DNA of 64,000 nucleotides from Emmonsiellopsis sp. PD_33 (lineage: Eukaryota > Ascomycota > Eurotiomycetes > Onygenales > Ajellomycetaceae). The first letter of the stretch is position 1. Each line of letters starts with the position of its first letter. The translations under genes and the position numbers were made by a program. The stretch covers positions 53,461 to 117,460 of the forward strand of contig JANTQF010000093.1 in the NCBI GenBank assembly GCA_032988165.1, written 5' to 3'. The notes below the pieces were generated by a model, which made no database searches, was not told the origin of the DNA, and was given only the letters and a program-made list of their open reading frames with translations. Positions 1 to 12,980 of this stretch are shown in pieces.

Positions 1-1243
1 CCCGATCATACGTCATGTTTTAAAGTGTATGCATCTAGCCGCCGTTCCGAGCGCTGGGAACCCAAACCGGGTCAGGGGCTGGTTGGTGGTGTGTTTGTCG
101 GGTAGAGTAAAGGAAAAATGGGAAGAGGTGACGGGCGAAAATGAGGAGCAAGTACCACATCTCTGCATACACTGAGAGGGAAGAAGTTCTCGTTTCTCCG
201 CGTGCCCGTGGTTCAAATGCGGCAGATGGGGTTTAATATGCACTGTGATCATGACTTTCTGTACGAGGTGAAGAAAATCATCAACCACCATCTTCATCCA
301 ACATGGCCGGCCCATGGGCCGGCTTGTCACGCGGTAAAGACTGGGAATTATGAATGACAAGCAACTCAATGTAACGCAAGTAGAATGGAAACGTGGAATA
401 TTTTTTTTGGGTTGCGTAAGAAATTGCGTATCAGCAAATGGGTATGGGGCAGGTGGAATTGGCTGAATAGAAAGATGTTAGCGTAAGGAAAGAAATGGAA
501 AACGGATAGTTAAACATATCAGCGTAAATTAGGATGAGGAAGAAGCTCCTCCAAACAAAACTCGCAATAAAATAAAATCAACGGCAAATGCAAGATAGAA
601 AGCAGAAAAATCCAAGGGTAGCGTTAAACAGGCGTGAGAAGGGAAAATAATCACAAGTCGCACCACTTCCCGACCCAATCTATGCTTTTTACCCTCTAAA
701 ACGTGGTATGCCAAATGCTTCCCTTTCCCTCATAAAGCAAAATAAGGAACCCGTGTGTCACATGTGTATTGTACAGTAAAATCCAACCTGGAGAAACAAA
801 AGAGAAAACGCAACGAACATTAAACCAAAAGGGGGAAATACAACACGATCTTCGCATCTCCAGGAATGCGGTAGTAATTAATAATAGTAAGGGGCGGAAA
901 CAACGGGATCGTTGTGAGCCCAACAAACAGGGGTATTAATTTTAAAAATAAAACCGAGGGTTCTCGGAGACAATGCTTGGATCCAAACTGCCAGCGTCTG
1001 TGACCATTGTCGATCATTATTATATGAGCCTTGCATCATGCATGTGTAGGTCGAAAAATCCAATCGACAGACACAAAATGACGTAGACTCTGTGTGGTTC
1101 AGCCATAGGATGCGGCCCTGGCTAGGGGAAGGAAAATCCAATAGATATACGCCGTCGCCATGCAGTAGTGTGTTGTGCGGAAAACGGAAAAGGGGGCGCG
1201 TCAAGGTCGTCAAGGAAGCGGTCAGGGGTCGGATAAGTCTGGT
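1..1243. other. Intergenic DNA at left edge
   Basis: The composition is ordinary and CpGs are present. The short open frames here (longest about 118 codons, minus strand 13-369) show no recognisable domain, no consistent splice structure and no low-complexity coding bias. The right part probably holds the 3' untranslated region of the minus-strand gene that ends at 1,244. I see no tRNA, repeat or transposon in this stretch. Confidence 0.5.
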
Positions 1244-2594
1244 TCACCGTGGAGCAGTAGAGGTCGCTGCTCCGGCTGACCTACGTCCCGCTGTAACGTT
1301 GTCATTGCCTTCAAGCAGGTCGAGACATTGGCCTAGGACTAAAATTCTGTGCGTCAGATACTCTTTCTATATGGATATATCGATGAGCCAGTTCCGAACG
1401 ACTTTGGATGTGGTAAACGCTCACCGCTTAAAATTTCTTCCTCCCATACACCCATTTGATAATCAACAAGGCCATGTGCTTCCATTCGATCGCATAGGCG
1501 AACCAACTCTCTGCCCATCTTGTTTAAAATAGCTTCCGTCAAAAGATTCGGTGAAGGCGCACCCGACTCAAGCATTGCTTGGGTCATATCTTTTTGCTTT
1601 TGGCAAACAGCAAGCCAGCAGGTATTGAATTCGTTCCACAACTTAATTCGATCCGGGTGCAGTTCTTCCTCGTCGCGGAGGAGACCTGAAATCAGCCATT
1701 AGCTCTCAAGGTATTGCACCCTCCAAGGTCCCACAGGAGCTTGAAGGGAGCGAACTAGTTAAGTGGATAGTACATACCAAGGTCGGCCGCATTCCCCAGC
1801 AGCCATTCTGATATCTCTAATAACGATTGGCTTGCCTCCGCCAACCTGCCGGCTCGAGTATTTTCGAATGTTTGTCTAAGCGCTTGCTGATACTGATTAT
1901 ATGCGTCATCAAAACCGGAAGACGGTTCGCGAGGAAATTCTTGGTTATCGATCGGCTCTGCGGCCGAGGAAGGATGGAAATCAGTCATCATCTCGGGTAA
2001 TGTTGTTGCTGTCGTTGCTCGGGTAAGAGAAGCCGGCTGGGAATATGCTGTTGACTGAACCTGCGCGGCAGTTAAGTACTGGTCAGACACTCCTGCAACT
2101 GTTGGCTCATCCGATGGGAAATATTGTGGAACTCCGAATTGAGTCGCCAGCACTTCAATGGCCGCGGAATGCCGCGGTGGGTAGTGTGACACTGCTTCAT
2201 AAGAAGCCTGTGGCTGGTCTTGTGGCGTGATATTATAGACCATGTCGCTGTCATATTGTGGTAACCGCTGCTGCTGATTTCTGGGGGAGGTCGAAAAATT
2301 TGGCTGGTATTGTAACCCTCCACTCTGCAGCGTGCCGCCCGGTAAAGACGGCGCACTGTAGGACGGTGATTCTGTGTATCCATACCCACCATAAGCTGAG
2401 AGATTGTTAGCCCTGTCTTGGGGCATTCCTGTACGCTCAGCAGCTACTCCTGGAGCTGACACTGGCGGCTGCTGCTGTCTGAATCGATCTGCGGAACTGC
2501 CAGACGAATGGCGGATAGCATGGTTCCCAATGCTGGAGGCCGTCTGGTAGCTAGAAGGATCATACTTCTTTCTTTGGTGGCCGTCACCATCCAT
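1244..2594 (-). CDS. Conserved fungal protein of unknown function (3 exons)
   Basis: The spliced model is exon 1 2594-1778, exon 2 1685-1425 and exon 3 1338-1244. Both introns are GT-AG (92 and 86 nt; donors GTATGT and GTGAGC, acceptors TTTCAG and TTTTAG) and the frame stays open, giving 390 aa. The N-terminal 230 residues are Ser/Gln/Pro/Tyr-rich and look disordered. The conserved part starts near residue 235 with an alpha-helical tetratricopeptide-like stretch (YNQYQQALRQTFENTRAGRL, then LLEISEWLLGNAADLGLL). It continues across the first intron into RDEEELHPDRIKLWNEFN and ends in exon 3 with VLGQCLDLLEG. The smooth join of conserved-looking helices across both introns is the main support. 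I believe related proteins occur in aspergilli, but I know no function. The ATG at 2594 is the first in frame; an upstream non-coding exon is possible. Confidence 0.8.
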
Positions 2595-5500
2595 TCCCCC
2601 CAGATGGTCTATGCTCCCGCCCCGCGGCGAATCGTGGTGAGAGTGCCGATGCGCCGGAGGCGAGAGAGGAGGGCTTGCGTAGAATTCCAGTTTTCCGGCT
2701 TACGTCGGCCGTTCTCAGATCAATGTCTACCGCGCGCTCCAAATTCGAGAAGGGATCGTTTTCTATAATCTTGCCTAGACTGCCTATACTTCTGCGTTAG
2801 CAAATGCCCCTAAAACCAGGGATAATTTTGATAAATAATATCTGTACCTGTGTGACAGCCAAATCGAAGCTTAGATATTGGCGATGTGTCTTGCGACGAT
2901 GAAGCGCATTCGAGGTCGGGAGGATATTTTATTAGGTTTAATGTTTTGTGCAATGCCTTTATCTGGTAGCCGTAATAATGAAAGGTGCGACAGGGTAATC
3001 AGATCAATTATAACAAGATAGGCCGGAAAATATTAAGAACCGCGGACTTAGATTGATATTGGTGGAGAAGGGCGGAGATGCCAATTAAGTGTAAAGCTGG
3101 CAGAAGGAAAGGCAGTAGGGGTAGATAAACGGGTTTTATCAACGGTAATGCCATCAACCGATGCCGGCTAGGCCAACCAAATAACTCGAGAAAAGGAACA
3201 GGGACACTCCCTGCAAATAGTAAGTCAACTGGCGGGACTCTAGTCGCATAGGGCTTGCATTTGGAGAAAGTGGACCCCAAAAGATGGGCGGGGCTGAATG
3301 AGTTTAAAATATTTGGGGTGGGGGTGGTAAATATTGAAGCATTCAGGGTTCCTTGTATTCACTAGCCGCCAATATAACTTACATCAGTCAGGCGTGGAGC
3401 AAGGGGTCGTCTTATACGTAAAAGATCTAGAAAACTTAGGTGACCCCTATCTGGAGTTGTATCAGAAATGTAGGGCCAGCTCTAGAAGAAAAATGGAACG
3501 TGTGGAAGGAACTTAAAATCGTTGACGTTAGCATACCCCGTCTCTGTACGCTATCAGGATGATTGACCGTTACTACTCGTTACAGCATAGTTGTATCAAC
3601 TGACCTTGGATGTTTCGTAGTTATCGACTGTCGATTTATTTTCTATTTTCCGTCTGCTCTGTGCATTCTAAGCCGCCAGAGGGTGATTAATTGGACTTGA
3701 TGGACCAGGGCCAGATGCCATACTCGGAGCCAAAAAAAAAAGGAGACGCCACAAAGGCAAAAAAAATTCTGCTTTGGTTAGGGGCGGCCGAAGGTTAGAC
3801 AAACCTAGAGGCTAGGGGCTGGCACGGCCCTTATGCAGGCAGTCGACCAGGAGAAGGCAAGGACGGTGAGTTAATCAAAGGTCGATCCTTCGCTCGTCCT
3901 AGTACGCGCGAACGATTGGCCCTGTGGAATTTAAATAATCTGCAAGAAAGGGACTTTTCCGAAGCCCGGCCAGGAGACCATCATTATATCAGTGGAGGAT
4001 TCGCGTGCTGCAGCTTCTAGAACCCAGGGAGGAAATCGTGATATGCCCACCGAGATTGCCCATAGAAATCCAACCGACATTTTTCCCCAAAAGATGTGAC
4101 AACATATCCGGCCGACTCAAACCGTCGCGGATTGACTTTTGTCCCTATCCCATCAAGTGCGCGGAGTCGTGGCAGCGGAATCTGAACATTTTCCGGCTAA
4201 GTTGTCGAGGCTGGAGCTACGGCAGGGCCTAGTTTGATCGGAGCAAGCATCAGGCAAAAATCAGGAACCTGTCATGGACGACAGCGGGGAGGCTGTGCTT
4301 GATCGCCCGACATTGGCTTGAACTACGCCATGGCATGCGGTAAGGGAGATGTCACTAGGAATGTTTCAGGATGCGCCAATGACTGTTCCAGCATCGAAAC
4401 ACAGACTTAACTAGGCCTTTTATTAGTCCATTCGTTGCCGGAAGGGAAATGTGGGACTTGCCAACGTAACAATTGCCGAAGTCAGCGCGGGAAGCATAGT
4501 AACTGCGGACGAGTAACAATACATCGACGGAGGCTGTTTCGAGGACATGGGCATGGGTTCTCCAAAGATCTCTCCTCCTTGCTTGCTATAATTGGCCGCC
4601 GGGAGTCCGTACATTCGTAACTTGAAGACTTCAACAACGTCATGGAAGCCTCAGATGGTGTCGCAGGAATGCACCACGTGCTAGTTACCTAGTACTAGTA
4701 AGATGCTATGCATGAAGGCATAGAGGCTCTTGAGAAGCTCTGCTTCTTTCTAGGAGCCAGGTCTCTGTCGTCCACGGGCCCCTAAATCCGTTAATATCGA
4801 ACGCTTTGAAAAGCACCCAATATTATTATTTGAAATCTTGGACCATGCTGATCCACGATATTGCCCAGACGCCTGCCCTAGATTAGGCTATGATCCTAGC
4901 GCCTCTGGATACGAGCCACTAAATAGAATCGAATCAAATTCGAAGAACATTAAATTAGCATTTATGCAACTATTCCAGTGTGTACACCGTCCTTCCAACC
5001 ATCCGTTCGCCCGCAGGGTTTCTTTCTGGTTTTCGACTTACAGCCCGAAAAATAAGTAGGGATGGCACAGAGTATTCGAGTGGAGCAGGCGAATCCTTTA
5101 AAACAAGTTCCACGTGCGAAATGCCCATGGGGGTCTATTCAACGACGGTCAACTTGGATATGATAACGGGTAGCTGGCAATACAGCATCGGGATGGATAT
5201 CAAAAGACAAAAGTTGAAGTCGAAAAAGATGTGACGTCTAAATAAGGTACTTCCTATTTTGGATGAGGCTCAAAAAGACTCACGACTGCGAACAAAAATC
5301 TCAACAACAACAACACATAAAAACTTCATGACATCGAGAATGCTGGAATTTACCCCCGTTACCCCGTACGCACCCATGGCATGCAACATTGAATATTAGG
5401 CATGCTGCTCGTCTTTTCAATAGACATGGCCCCTGGATCCCGTGAAATCCGAGCCGTCAATTGGTCAACGTCCGTGGTTTCATCCCCGCCCATCCTGTGG

Positions 5501-7825
5501 CAGGGGATCCCATCAGGAAAGGGGCTTTGGGCAACAGAAATCCCGAAGCTCGTGGAGATATCCTACCCAAATGCAGGGGTAATGGATGCACCTGGAAATC
5601 AAACGGCAAAGCAAAAATTCCGGAGGCAGTATTCAAAGCGTTCGGCCCCCTTCGCCCAGGTAGTAGTTGTCAATCTAACGAACTTGTTCTAGTTCCAGGA
5701 CAACAACCTGTACATATCTACAGTCTTGCATTACTGCCTAGAGGGGAATGTTACTTCATGGACGTCTTGGTTTCAAGCAGATGGACCCTTAGGCAGAAGG
5801 TTCGTTGAGGTGACTTTGTCCGGAGATCGGATATACCCCGAATACTAGTACGTCCATCCTCCACATTGTCGTTCAGCAACGGAATATCCTACCAGTTCGG
5901 GATCTGCCACGCTCCAGTATTGGGGAGGCCCGAAAAAGGGACATGATGTGTCGATCTCGGGGTGGCCCTACCCACGGCCACAGACTACAGTCGGCCCTAG
6001 GAGAGACACGGAAACTGCCTAAGTTTTGTTCATGACGCTCGGACGTATGTCTGTCCCGTACCCCCTTTGCGTAAGAGTTCAAGGTACTTTTCGAAAAATT
6101 CTGTCTTGAAATGATTCCCGCGGCGGAGAATATTGAAGACACCCCTGTGAATAATGATGGCACCATTGTCGAAATTCAGGTTTCGGATGAAACCAACATC
6201 GCCAAGCGGATTTGGAGAACTGGTTCTTAAGGCTGATGGCGTCCAATGGATTGAAACAACAATTTAAAAAAAGGATTCCACAACTTTTACCGGGTGTGTC
6301 AAAGAATGGGGTCATTGTCGGGAGGGAGCGAGGTTCGCGGGCCTGGCTGACGAACATACGGATAATCGTGAGCAAAATACACAGCGTGCGAACTAATTAT
6401 CGTACCCCTTGTCACCGCCATGGTGAACTGCCTTTTCCGGTCGGAGGTTTTATCAAATCAATCGAATTTCATGTCTCTATACCATATTCGTTCATCAGCG
6501 GTACTGATGAATGCTCGAATTAGAGATTCGACTGATATTACCCGATGCTACCATCCCTCTTATTGAGTGCTACTTATACCGAATCTCTTCTGACTCGCTA
6601 TCTGATAGACTGATATGACTAGCTAGTTCCTGAAAAGAGCCTGGAGATCAGTTCACATGGTGTGGATGCACCGGAGATTAAAGATACTAGAGTCGCAGCG
6701 AATGATGGGAGAGTTCTTCGAAAATTCTTCTAGAAGGAAAAAGGGGGTCAGCCATGAGCTTAGCGTGCAGTTTAGCCGCCCTCTTTTAGTCTCCCACTGC
6801 CCAGTGCCCAGTGATGTGAGTGGCGCCCTTAAAGGGGCGAACTATGAAATTAGTTCCTTACTAAAATTTAGCCTTCCCCTATTGACGTGAGCGTGGTCTT
6901 CTAGAAAACCCATAGAACGTTTCGGAATATTCCTAACCAACGATCCTAGTTCAGGAGTCCTGAACACTCGAACAAGTTCGCAATGCCAAGCGCGTGGGTG
7001 ATGGCTGATCCTTAGATGAAGGCAAGTCAAACCCCCCAAGGTCTCAAATGATGCACCTCCAGGCTCCCATGCTAACACATCCGACAAGTTTTTCGCGCGC
7101 AGATCATCCTCCAGGGTCCTCAGCGCAACTGCCGCAAGAAAGGGGGTCTCTAAATAAAATTGCATGGTTAGGTTAAACCCAGGGGCAAACAGATTATCAT
7201 TATGGTGTGCCGGCGAGTGACCCTTTCAACCTTTCGCGATCGAACATTAATCATCAGCAAGCCCTTTTGATGGCTCCTTTCTGTTGAGTCCAGGGTCATT
7301 CATCTAGAGATGCATCCTCCCCGAGTCTCGACAATTTCATCCAGGAGGCAATCAACAATAATAAATAAATTAACAGGGAAAGTTTCCTGCGGCATTATCC
7401 AATAACCAGACTACATTTATTATCTCCATAGGACTGATGAGAAGCAGGCGAACTTTTTAGATTTTTTCGGTGGGCGATCCAACAATCACTCCCCAAACTC
7501 ATCCCGTAACCCGATACGAGTTGCATCCATAAATTGGCAGAAAATGACCGCTTGTCTTTTTTACATTTTCTTATTGGCCCGCTCGCCATTTAATCATCAA
7601 GTTTAGAGAGCATGGATTTGCCAGCTGATAGCTTGTTGATGAGCAGAAAGGGGACTCTCCGTGTTTCTTCTAGGCGGTGTGGGTTGTTGCCGCACCTCTG
7701 TTCCATCTAGAAGGACTAACTGGCTCCATTCGCTGGCTCGTTAATCATTGGCAGCCCCAGGGTTCATCTGCTGCATCATTCAATGGCAACCAAAGGCCCA
7801 AACCAAAAACAGAAACAGACACCAT
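2595..7825. other. Long gene-poor interval left of the repeat block
   Basis: About 5.2 kb of normal composition with CpG throughout. It holds many short open frames (60-118 codons) on both strands, none with a family I recognise, no long exon and no convincing exon chain. The first few hundred bases are presumably promoter and 5' UTR of the gene ending at 2,594. Candidates examined were 4,005-4,232 (+), 5,461-5,808 (+) and 6,212-6,523 (+); none shows a domain. It may be an old degenerate region or contain a lineage-specific gene or lncRNA that cannot be seen without expression data. Confidence 0.4.
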
Positions 7826-7840
7826 GAAAAATGGCCTTCC
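7826..7840. repeat. Target-site duplication, left copy (LINE)
   Basis: GAAAAATGGCCTTCC occurs here and again, identically, at 48,116-48,130. The two copies bracket the whole CpG-depleted block. CpG-containing DNA ends shortly to the left of this copy (the last CpGs are near 7,732-7,740). A 15-bp perfect duplication is of the size made by target-primed reverse transcription of LINEs, and LINE coding remnants lie just inside both copies. Confidence 0.8.
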
Positions 7841-8210
7841 ACCTGGAAGGGCAAGCAGCAGGCAGCTACTTGGAGTTTACTCTCTACAACTCATTCACAT
7901 CTACCTGTTGGATCTGGAGAGTCTTTTCTGCTACAGCTTGACCTTTGGGGTGCATCACCCAGCATTGAGGGAGACACACTTCAAGCTCACCTGCAACACC
8001 TCTACATGGAAGCTCTGAGGGATGATTACTGGATGATAACCTCCTTACAGGGAGGAAGTCTGAAGGAAAATAAAATGGTTGCAGCTAATAAACTCCCACT
8101 CTAGATGAGGACCCTTTCTCACCTCCTAATTTTGTTCTATATAGAATCCTTCTCTTACCTCCTTTAGAGATATATGTCATCATCAAAAGGTAGTCAACAG
8201 GTTAGAGGGG

Positions 8211-8228
8211 GGTGAAAAATTTTTCACC
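8211..8228. repeat. 18-bp perfect palindrome in the LINE 5' leader
   Basis: GGTGAAAAATTTTTCACC is identical to its reverse complement. It lies about 370 bp inside the LINE's 5' end. It could be an RNA hairpin or a promoter site of the element; no function is known. Confidence 0.5.
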
Positions 8229-11055
8229 TGTATAGTTAATAAGGGACCCCCAGAGTGGGGACTATAGGCTTGGCAATACACTATTAATTGGTATATGTTG
8301 AAAACACCTCCAGACCTCCATGAACTAGAACACAAAATTTGAAACATTTTGAATACTCATATTATTCTCCTGATTCTTTCAATAATGAACTCTGACATCA
8401 TGGTAGATACTGAAGCATAGAAAATAATAAACTCAATATCTAATAGACTAGAAATAGATGATCAGAGGGGTAAATATAACCTAGAGACAAATATATTCTA
8501 GAAGACCTTTAATGATATTAAGAATAGTCTGAGTTCAGATACTAACTTTAACTGAGTAAATAAGATGAAAGATGTGAAGAAATATAAGCTCTACAAGAAA
8601 GCTAGAAAGAAGAAGAAGAAGGAGAATAAATAGCAACTTAAAGTTATAGAAGATAATACTATAGAGGTTTTCATCTAAAAGAATGAGAATATTGAGATGA
8701 CTAAAGTTAATAAAACTTAAGAAGAAGAGAATGCCTCTAACAGACTAGAATCCCCTGAGATACCTATAATAGATATAATAGAGATGTTTATGAATACTCT
8801 TTATCTATCACTTAAACACTTAAGGGCCTCAATGGTGATCTTGCCCCTTCAAGGAAAACCTGATTCTAAATGGAAAACCTAAAAGTTAAAAGAGTAAAAT
8901 TTTATAAAGTTACTACAAGTAATAGCAACCTCTTCTACTAGTTAATTAAAGAAACCTTCTACTCATTACTGAAACCTCTTATTTAAGATTGCTCTATTAG
9001 CTCTAGATCTAACACTAAAGATTACTCTCATTTAGTGTAGAAATTAAATAGCTGACTCTGAGAAAGACTTAGCTTATTATTCAGATAGATCTTATCTCTA
9101 CCTATAACTCTCAAATGAACTCTAAGGTATCAGTAAGATGAGATTAAAAGATGTAGTGAACATACTTATTAGAAATAAGATGCTGAAATTGAGGGAAGTT
9201 CTATTTACTCACATTTATAATTTAAAAGAGTAATTAGTCTACTATACAGTACTCAAGGCTGCTAGATGAGCTATCAGGGCTAAACTGAACTTACTTGAAT
9301 ATAAGCTCTTAATATCAATGTATCTCTCAGATGGCACCCAGGTTTTTGTTGCAATAAGAATAAACAGGGTAGTAGAAGTGGAAATTATGAGATATCTTTC
9401 AGAAATTAAGAGAATCAAGTTTAAAAGACTGTACTTTTAATTAGAGAAGTAGAAGTATCAGGAAGTTCAGAGTAAAGAGGTAATATTAATTTTTAGGGAT
9501 GTAACAAGCTTTCATTCATTAGAGGTTCTACTGGGAGATCTAACCTTAGCTTATTCTAACCCTATTCAGGCCTTATTCAGAGTAGTAAACACAGCCAGTT
9601 TCAGATGCAAGCTATATATAGCAAATAGTAGAAGGAATAGAGATCATTTTGTTCTAAACTGCCTGAAGCTCTAGCTATTCAAAGTGGAAGAGAATAGTAA
9701 GTTAGTAGCTTTACTCACTAAGTAATCAGTCCTCAAGAGAAAATTTTAATGAATAGGATTAGAATAATCTTAATCAATGCATACTTCCTATAAGATTCTG
9801 CCTATTTTACTGATACATACTACATGATATAAAGTAAGAATATAAATATAGTTCTAATATAGAAAGCCTTTCTTACCTAAGAACTTGCTGAGAAGCTTGA
9901 AAATCAGTATCTAATAATACTGATTATAGCTTATAAAGTAAATACTAGAAGAAGAGTAACTATACTAGTTAATTCTAAGACTTCAGACTGGCACTCTGAG
10001 CTAGAACCTGGTAAGGGGAATGATCATATCCTTCTTAAAGATGCTACTAAAAGACTACTTATATGCAGACTAAAGATAAGAGGTAAAACCCTAATCATTA
10101 TTAATATCTATATCTCTGTAGAGATAGCAGATAGACTGCAATGATTAAGAATAATTAATAAATAGCTAGATAAATTCTTAATACTACCTTTAGGCTGCAA
10201 CATTATGAAAGGTAACTAGAATGAAATACTCATCCAAAAGAATGCTCATATCTTCAGGGCAATGCTAGTAACTAGAAGGTATGAAGCTGAGTAGCTGCTA
10301 ACCTACCTTAAGAAAGAGAAAGTACTAATAGATGGGTGAAGAATTCAGAATTCTAACTTAATAATATATATTTTCTTTAGAGAGGCTATAAAGATGTTCT
10401 GAATAGATAGGCTGTATCTGAGAGAGAATTGAATGAGAAATTCTGAGGGATAAAATATTAAAATTATAGGCCTTTAGATAGACTATTACTCAGTATAGTT
10501 CTATTTTAATGCCTCTATTTAGATTTAAAGGGGACCAGGCAGGTAGAGGCTCTATCCTTACTCTCTCTAACTCTCAAGAGTAACTAAAACTTATAAAGAG
10601 ATGGTTAAGAAAATAGCCTAACACCTGGAACATCTATCTGACCCCCTAGAAGCCTGAATTGAACTGAAATTCAAGATTGAAATAAAGCTTAGAGAGGAGG
10701 ATGCTCAGGCCTTTAAGGCCTACAGAAGACTTTAGATCTAAATTAAGAGACACTGAAGAAAACTATGGAGGAGAAGAGTAAAGAGTAATGTGAATAATAA
10801 GGTTAAAGTTTTACTATCCTCTCTTAATCTTCAGGAGAAGTATCTAGAGGAGTAGATATATAAGAATTATATCTATAATTTCATGGCCAAGCATGCTCTT
10901 CTTGATGAATGCCTATCTAAATGATTCTTCTCTAAGACCTAAATGGATGCATAAATAAGCATTGAAGCCCTGATTAATAGTTATGGATATCTACATGTAG
11001 AGATAGAGGAAATTCTAGAAACTATAGCTATCTTCTTATCAGTAAAATATTTATT

Positions 11056-11067
11056 TAGCTTAGAAAT
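11056..11067. repeat. Probable target-site duplication, left copy (large DNA transposon)
   Basis: TAGCTTAGAAAT here matches TAGCTCAGAAAT at 45,092-45,103 with a single C/T difference. The LINE reading frame runs into the left copy (AGC TTA GAA AT) and resumes in the same frame in the right copy (AGC TCA GAA ATA). Everything between is therefore an insertion into the LINE. The duplication is 11-12 bp, or less if some bases belong to the element ends. I could not see clear terminal inverted repeats just inside it. Confidence 0.65.
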
Positions 11068-12524
11068 CTTCACCCTGGACTTGCTGACATTACTGACTAT
11101 ATTATATTAATTATGTGGGCCACATACTGGGCTTGCCCTAGTTCAGCCTCTAGTTTAATTAGCTTGCAAGGATCCCATATATACCACACATATTATCTCA
11201 GTTCTAGTAGTTATTCTCTGCACTAGCTCCACTTTAGCCTGCCATGCATGAGTGCTCTGGCCTGAAAGACATACTCTACACCTACTCAGATTTAGCTCAG
11301 AACATTAATTATATAGTATGAGTACTCAGATCTATTATATCATGCTCAGAGCTGACTTACAGCCAGCACAGTGCAACTAATTGTTGCTTAGTGTATTAAT
11401 TATTATTGTTTCCTTACTCTATACTAGTATTTAGTAACATGTTCAGATACTCTAGACTAACTACTCTTAGCTTAAGCTAAGGTCTCTTATTAGTAGTTAT
11501 ATGACTTACAGCTGTCAGAGTAGCATATCATGAGATTAACTTATAATTTATCTGGCTGCTCCAGATTGCACATAACCTCATCAGCAAATAATTTATCTAG
11601 CTGATTTTCTAATTATCCTACTTTACACTTCATCCTTATTTATCATTATAAACTTATTAACTCTTATCTTAACTACTAGCCTATATCATTCTCTCATATT
11701 CTTATCCTTTAAAGCTACACACTGCTAATTAGCTACTTCTGCCATGGCATTCCCTACCTAAGAAGATTTTACAATCAATAAGAAGTAATTTCAATATAAT
11801 ATCTTCAATAGCATAAGACATGTAATTATGCAAGATACTATAATTTATATTTAGACATCTTCTCTAATATTATTAGTTTCTAACAGGCATATAGAACACA
11901 GCTGTAATCCTAATTACCAAGCTTGCAGAATTAAATAGAAAATCCTTCTTCATTACTATTAATTTATTAAGCTAAATACTGTGCTTATATTTACTCTATA
12001 TCACCAAGCTAAATACATTTAATCACTGGAAAACATGATCAATTAGTATAAGTATATGTTTATTACCTTTAATACCTAGTAATCATTAAGAATATTAATA
12101 TAGAATGTAGAATAACATCTTAAATATAATAAACTCTTTTCAAAATCATCATATGATCTACATCCTAAGTTGCTATAAGAATACTTTAATAGGTTCTTTA
12201 ATTCTCTTGATGAGTAACTCTATAATAAATGAAACTTCCCATAATTTCATCATCTAAGAAAGACACTATTTGATTAGCTGAATTACATTAAGGATGCCTC
12301 TACAGCAATGAATTATATTCATTAGATTAGTAAGAAGGTAGTCAAGTTTTTATAAATTAAAATTAATGTTCAGCTTTCATTCTATATCAAGCATTCTGAT
12401 TAATATGATCTTGGCAGCCTACAAATCATAGCACTCAATGCTCATGGGCTATAATAGGCTGCAGCATAAAATGAATGAATAATAGCATGCTAAGCTAGCC
12501 TTTTAATAACTATCAGAAGTTAGT
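11068..12524. other. Left non-coding arm of the DNA transposon
   Basis: I find no recognisable coding remnant in these 1.46 kb. The arm holds the outermost palindrome, CTTAGCTTAAGCTAAG at 11,466-11,481, a perfect 16-bp inverted repeat about 400 bp from the inferred end. The final 200 bp before the MITE may be coding: the sequence resumes after it with an acidic reading (VLDESSDKELDEP). Confidence 0.5.
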
Positions 12525-12980
12525 GTTCCAGTTAGTGTTGTAAACCTGACCTATAAACCTGCCAGGTTTTAAACCTGAAAAGGAAAAAACCTGCCTCAGA
12601 TTGAGTTCTCAGCATCTAGCAGAACCTAATGAGCTAATTGAGTCAGAGCATTTAAACCTGATTTTTTTTTTCAAACCTGATGGGTTCACACTAGTCCCAA
12701 AGGGGCCTAGTGCTGACCAAATTAGGCTTAGTGCCCACTGTAATCAGATTAGTGCCATGTGACTAAGCAGAAAAACCGGCTGCTAGGCCTAATTTAGCCA
12801 CTACTAAGCCTATTTTGGCCTAGTATAAACCCATTGGGTTTGAAATAGGTTGACCAGTAGAAACCCACCAACCCATTTTTTCAGGTTTAATTAATCAATT
12901 AAAACCTATGAACCTGTTCAGGCAGGCACCTGAGGCAGTTTTTCAACTCAAACCCAAAAAAAAACAACACTAGTTCCAGT
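12525..12980. mobile_element. hAT-type MITE with 8-bp target-site duplication
   Basis: A 440-bp non-autonomous element occupies 12,533-12,972. It begins TAGTGTTG and ends CAACACTA, exact inverted termini of the hAT type. It is flanked by the 8-bp direct repeat GTTCCAGT at 12,525-12,532 and 12,973-12,980, the length made by hAT transposases. The interior is rich in AAACCTG and its complement and has no coding frame. Precise removal restores a continuous acidic reading in the host element. It contains the only CpG I found in the 40-kb block (12,777-12,778). Confidence 0.88.

Larger units (their letters stand above)
7841..11067 (+). mobile_element. Tad1-like LINE, 5' portion (ORF1 and endonuclease remnants)
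   Basis: This is the 5' half of a non-LTR retrotransposon whose 3' half lies at 45,093-48,115. About 7,841-8,300 is the 5' leader, and about 8,300-9,700 a Lys/Glu-rich ORF1 remnant with many stops. From about 9,760 the frame reads as an AP-type endonuclease. Recognisable segments are ELAEKLENQY, RRVTILVNSKTSDWHSE, a GDWN-type motif reading GNxN because TGG became TAG (about 10,210), DGxRIQN (about 10,340) and the S/RIDRLYL motif (about 10,400). A connector region follows to about 11,055, where the element is interrupted. Stops are mostly TAG and TGA at former Gln, Arg and Trp codons. The order EN then RT with no LTRs is typical of Tad1-group fungal LINEs. Confidence 0.85.

Noticed and set aside
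1092..1532. 146-codon plus-strand frame
   Set aside because: Antisense to exons 2 and 3 of the conserved gene at 1,244-2,594; no domain.
5461..5808. 115-codon plus-strand frame in the left interval
   Set aside because: No recognisable domain, no conserved-looking core and no supporting exons; overlapping frames are of similar length.
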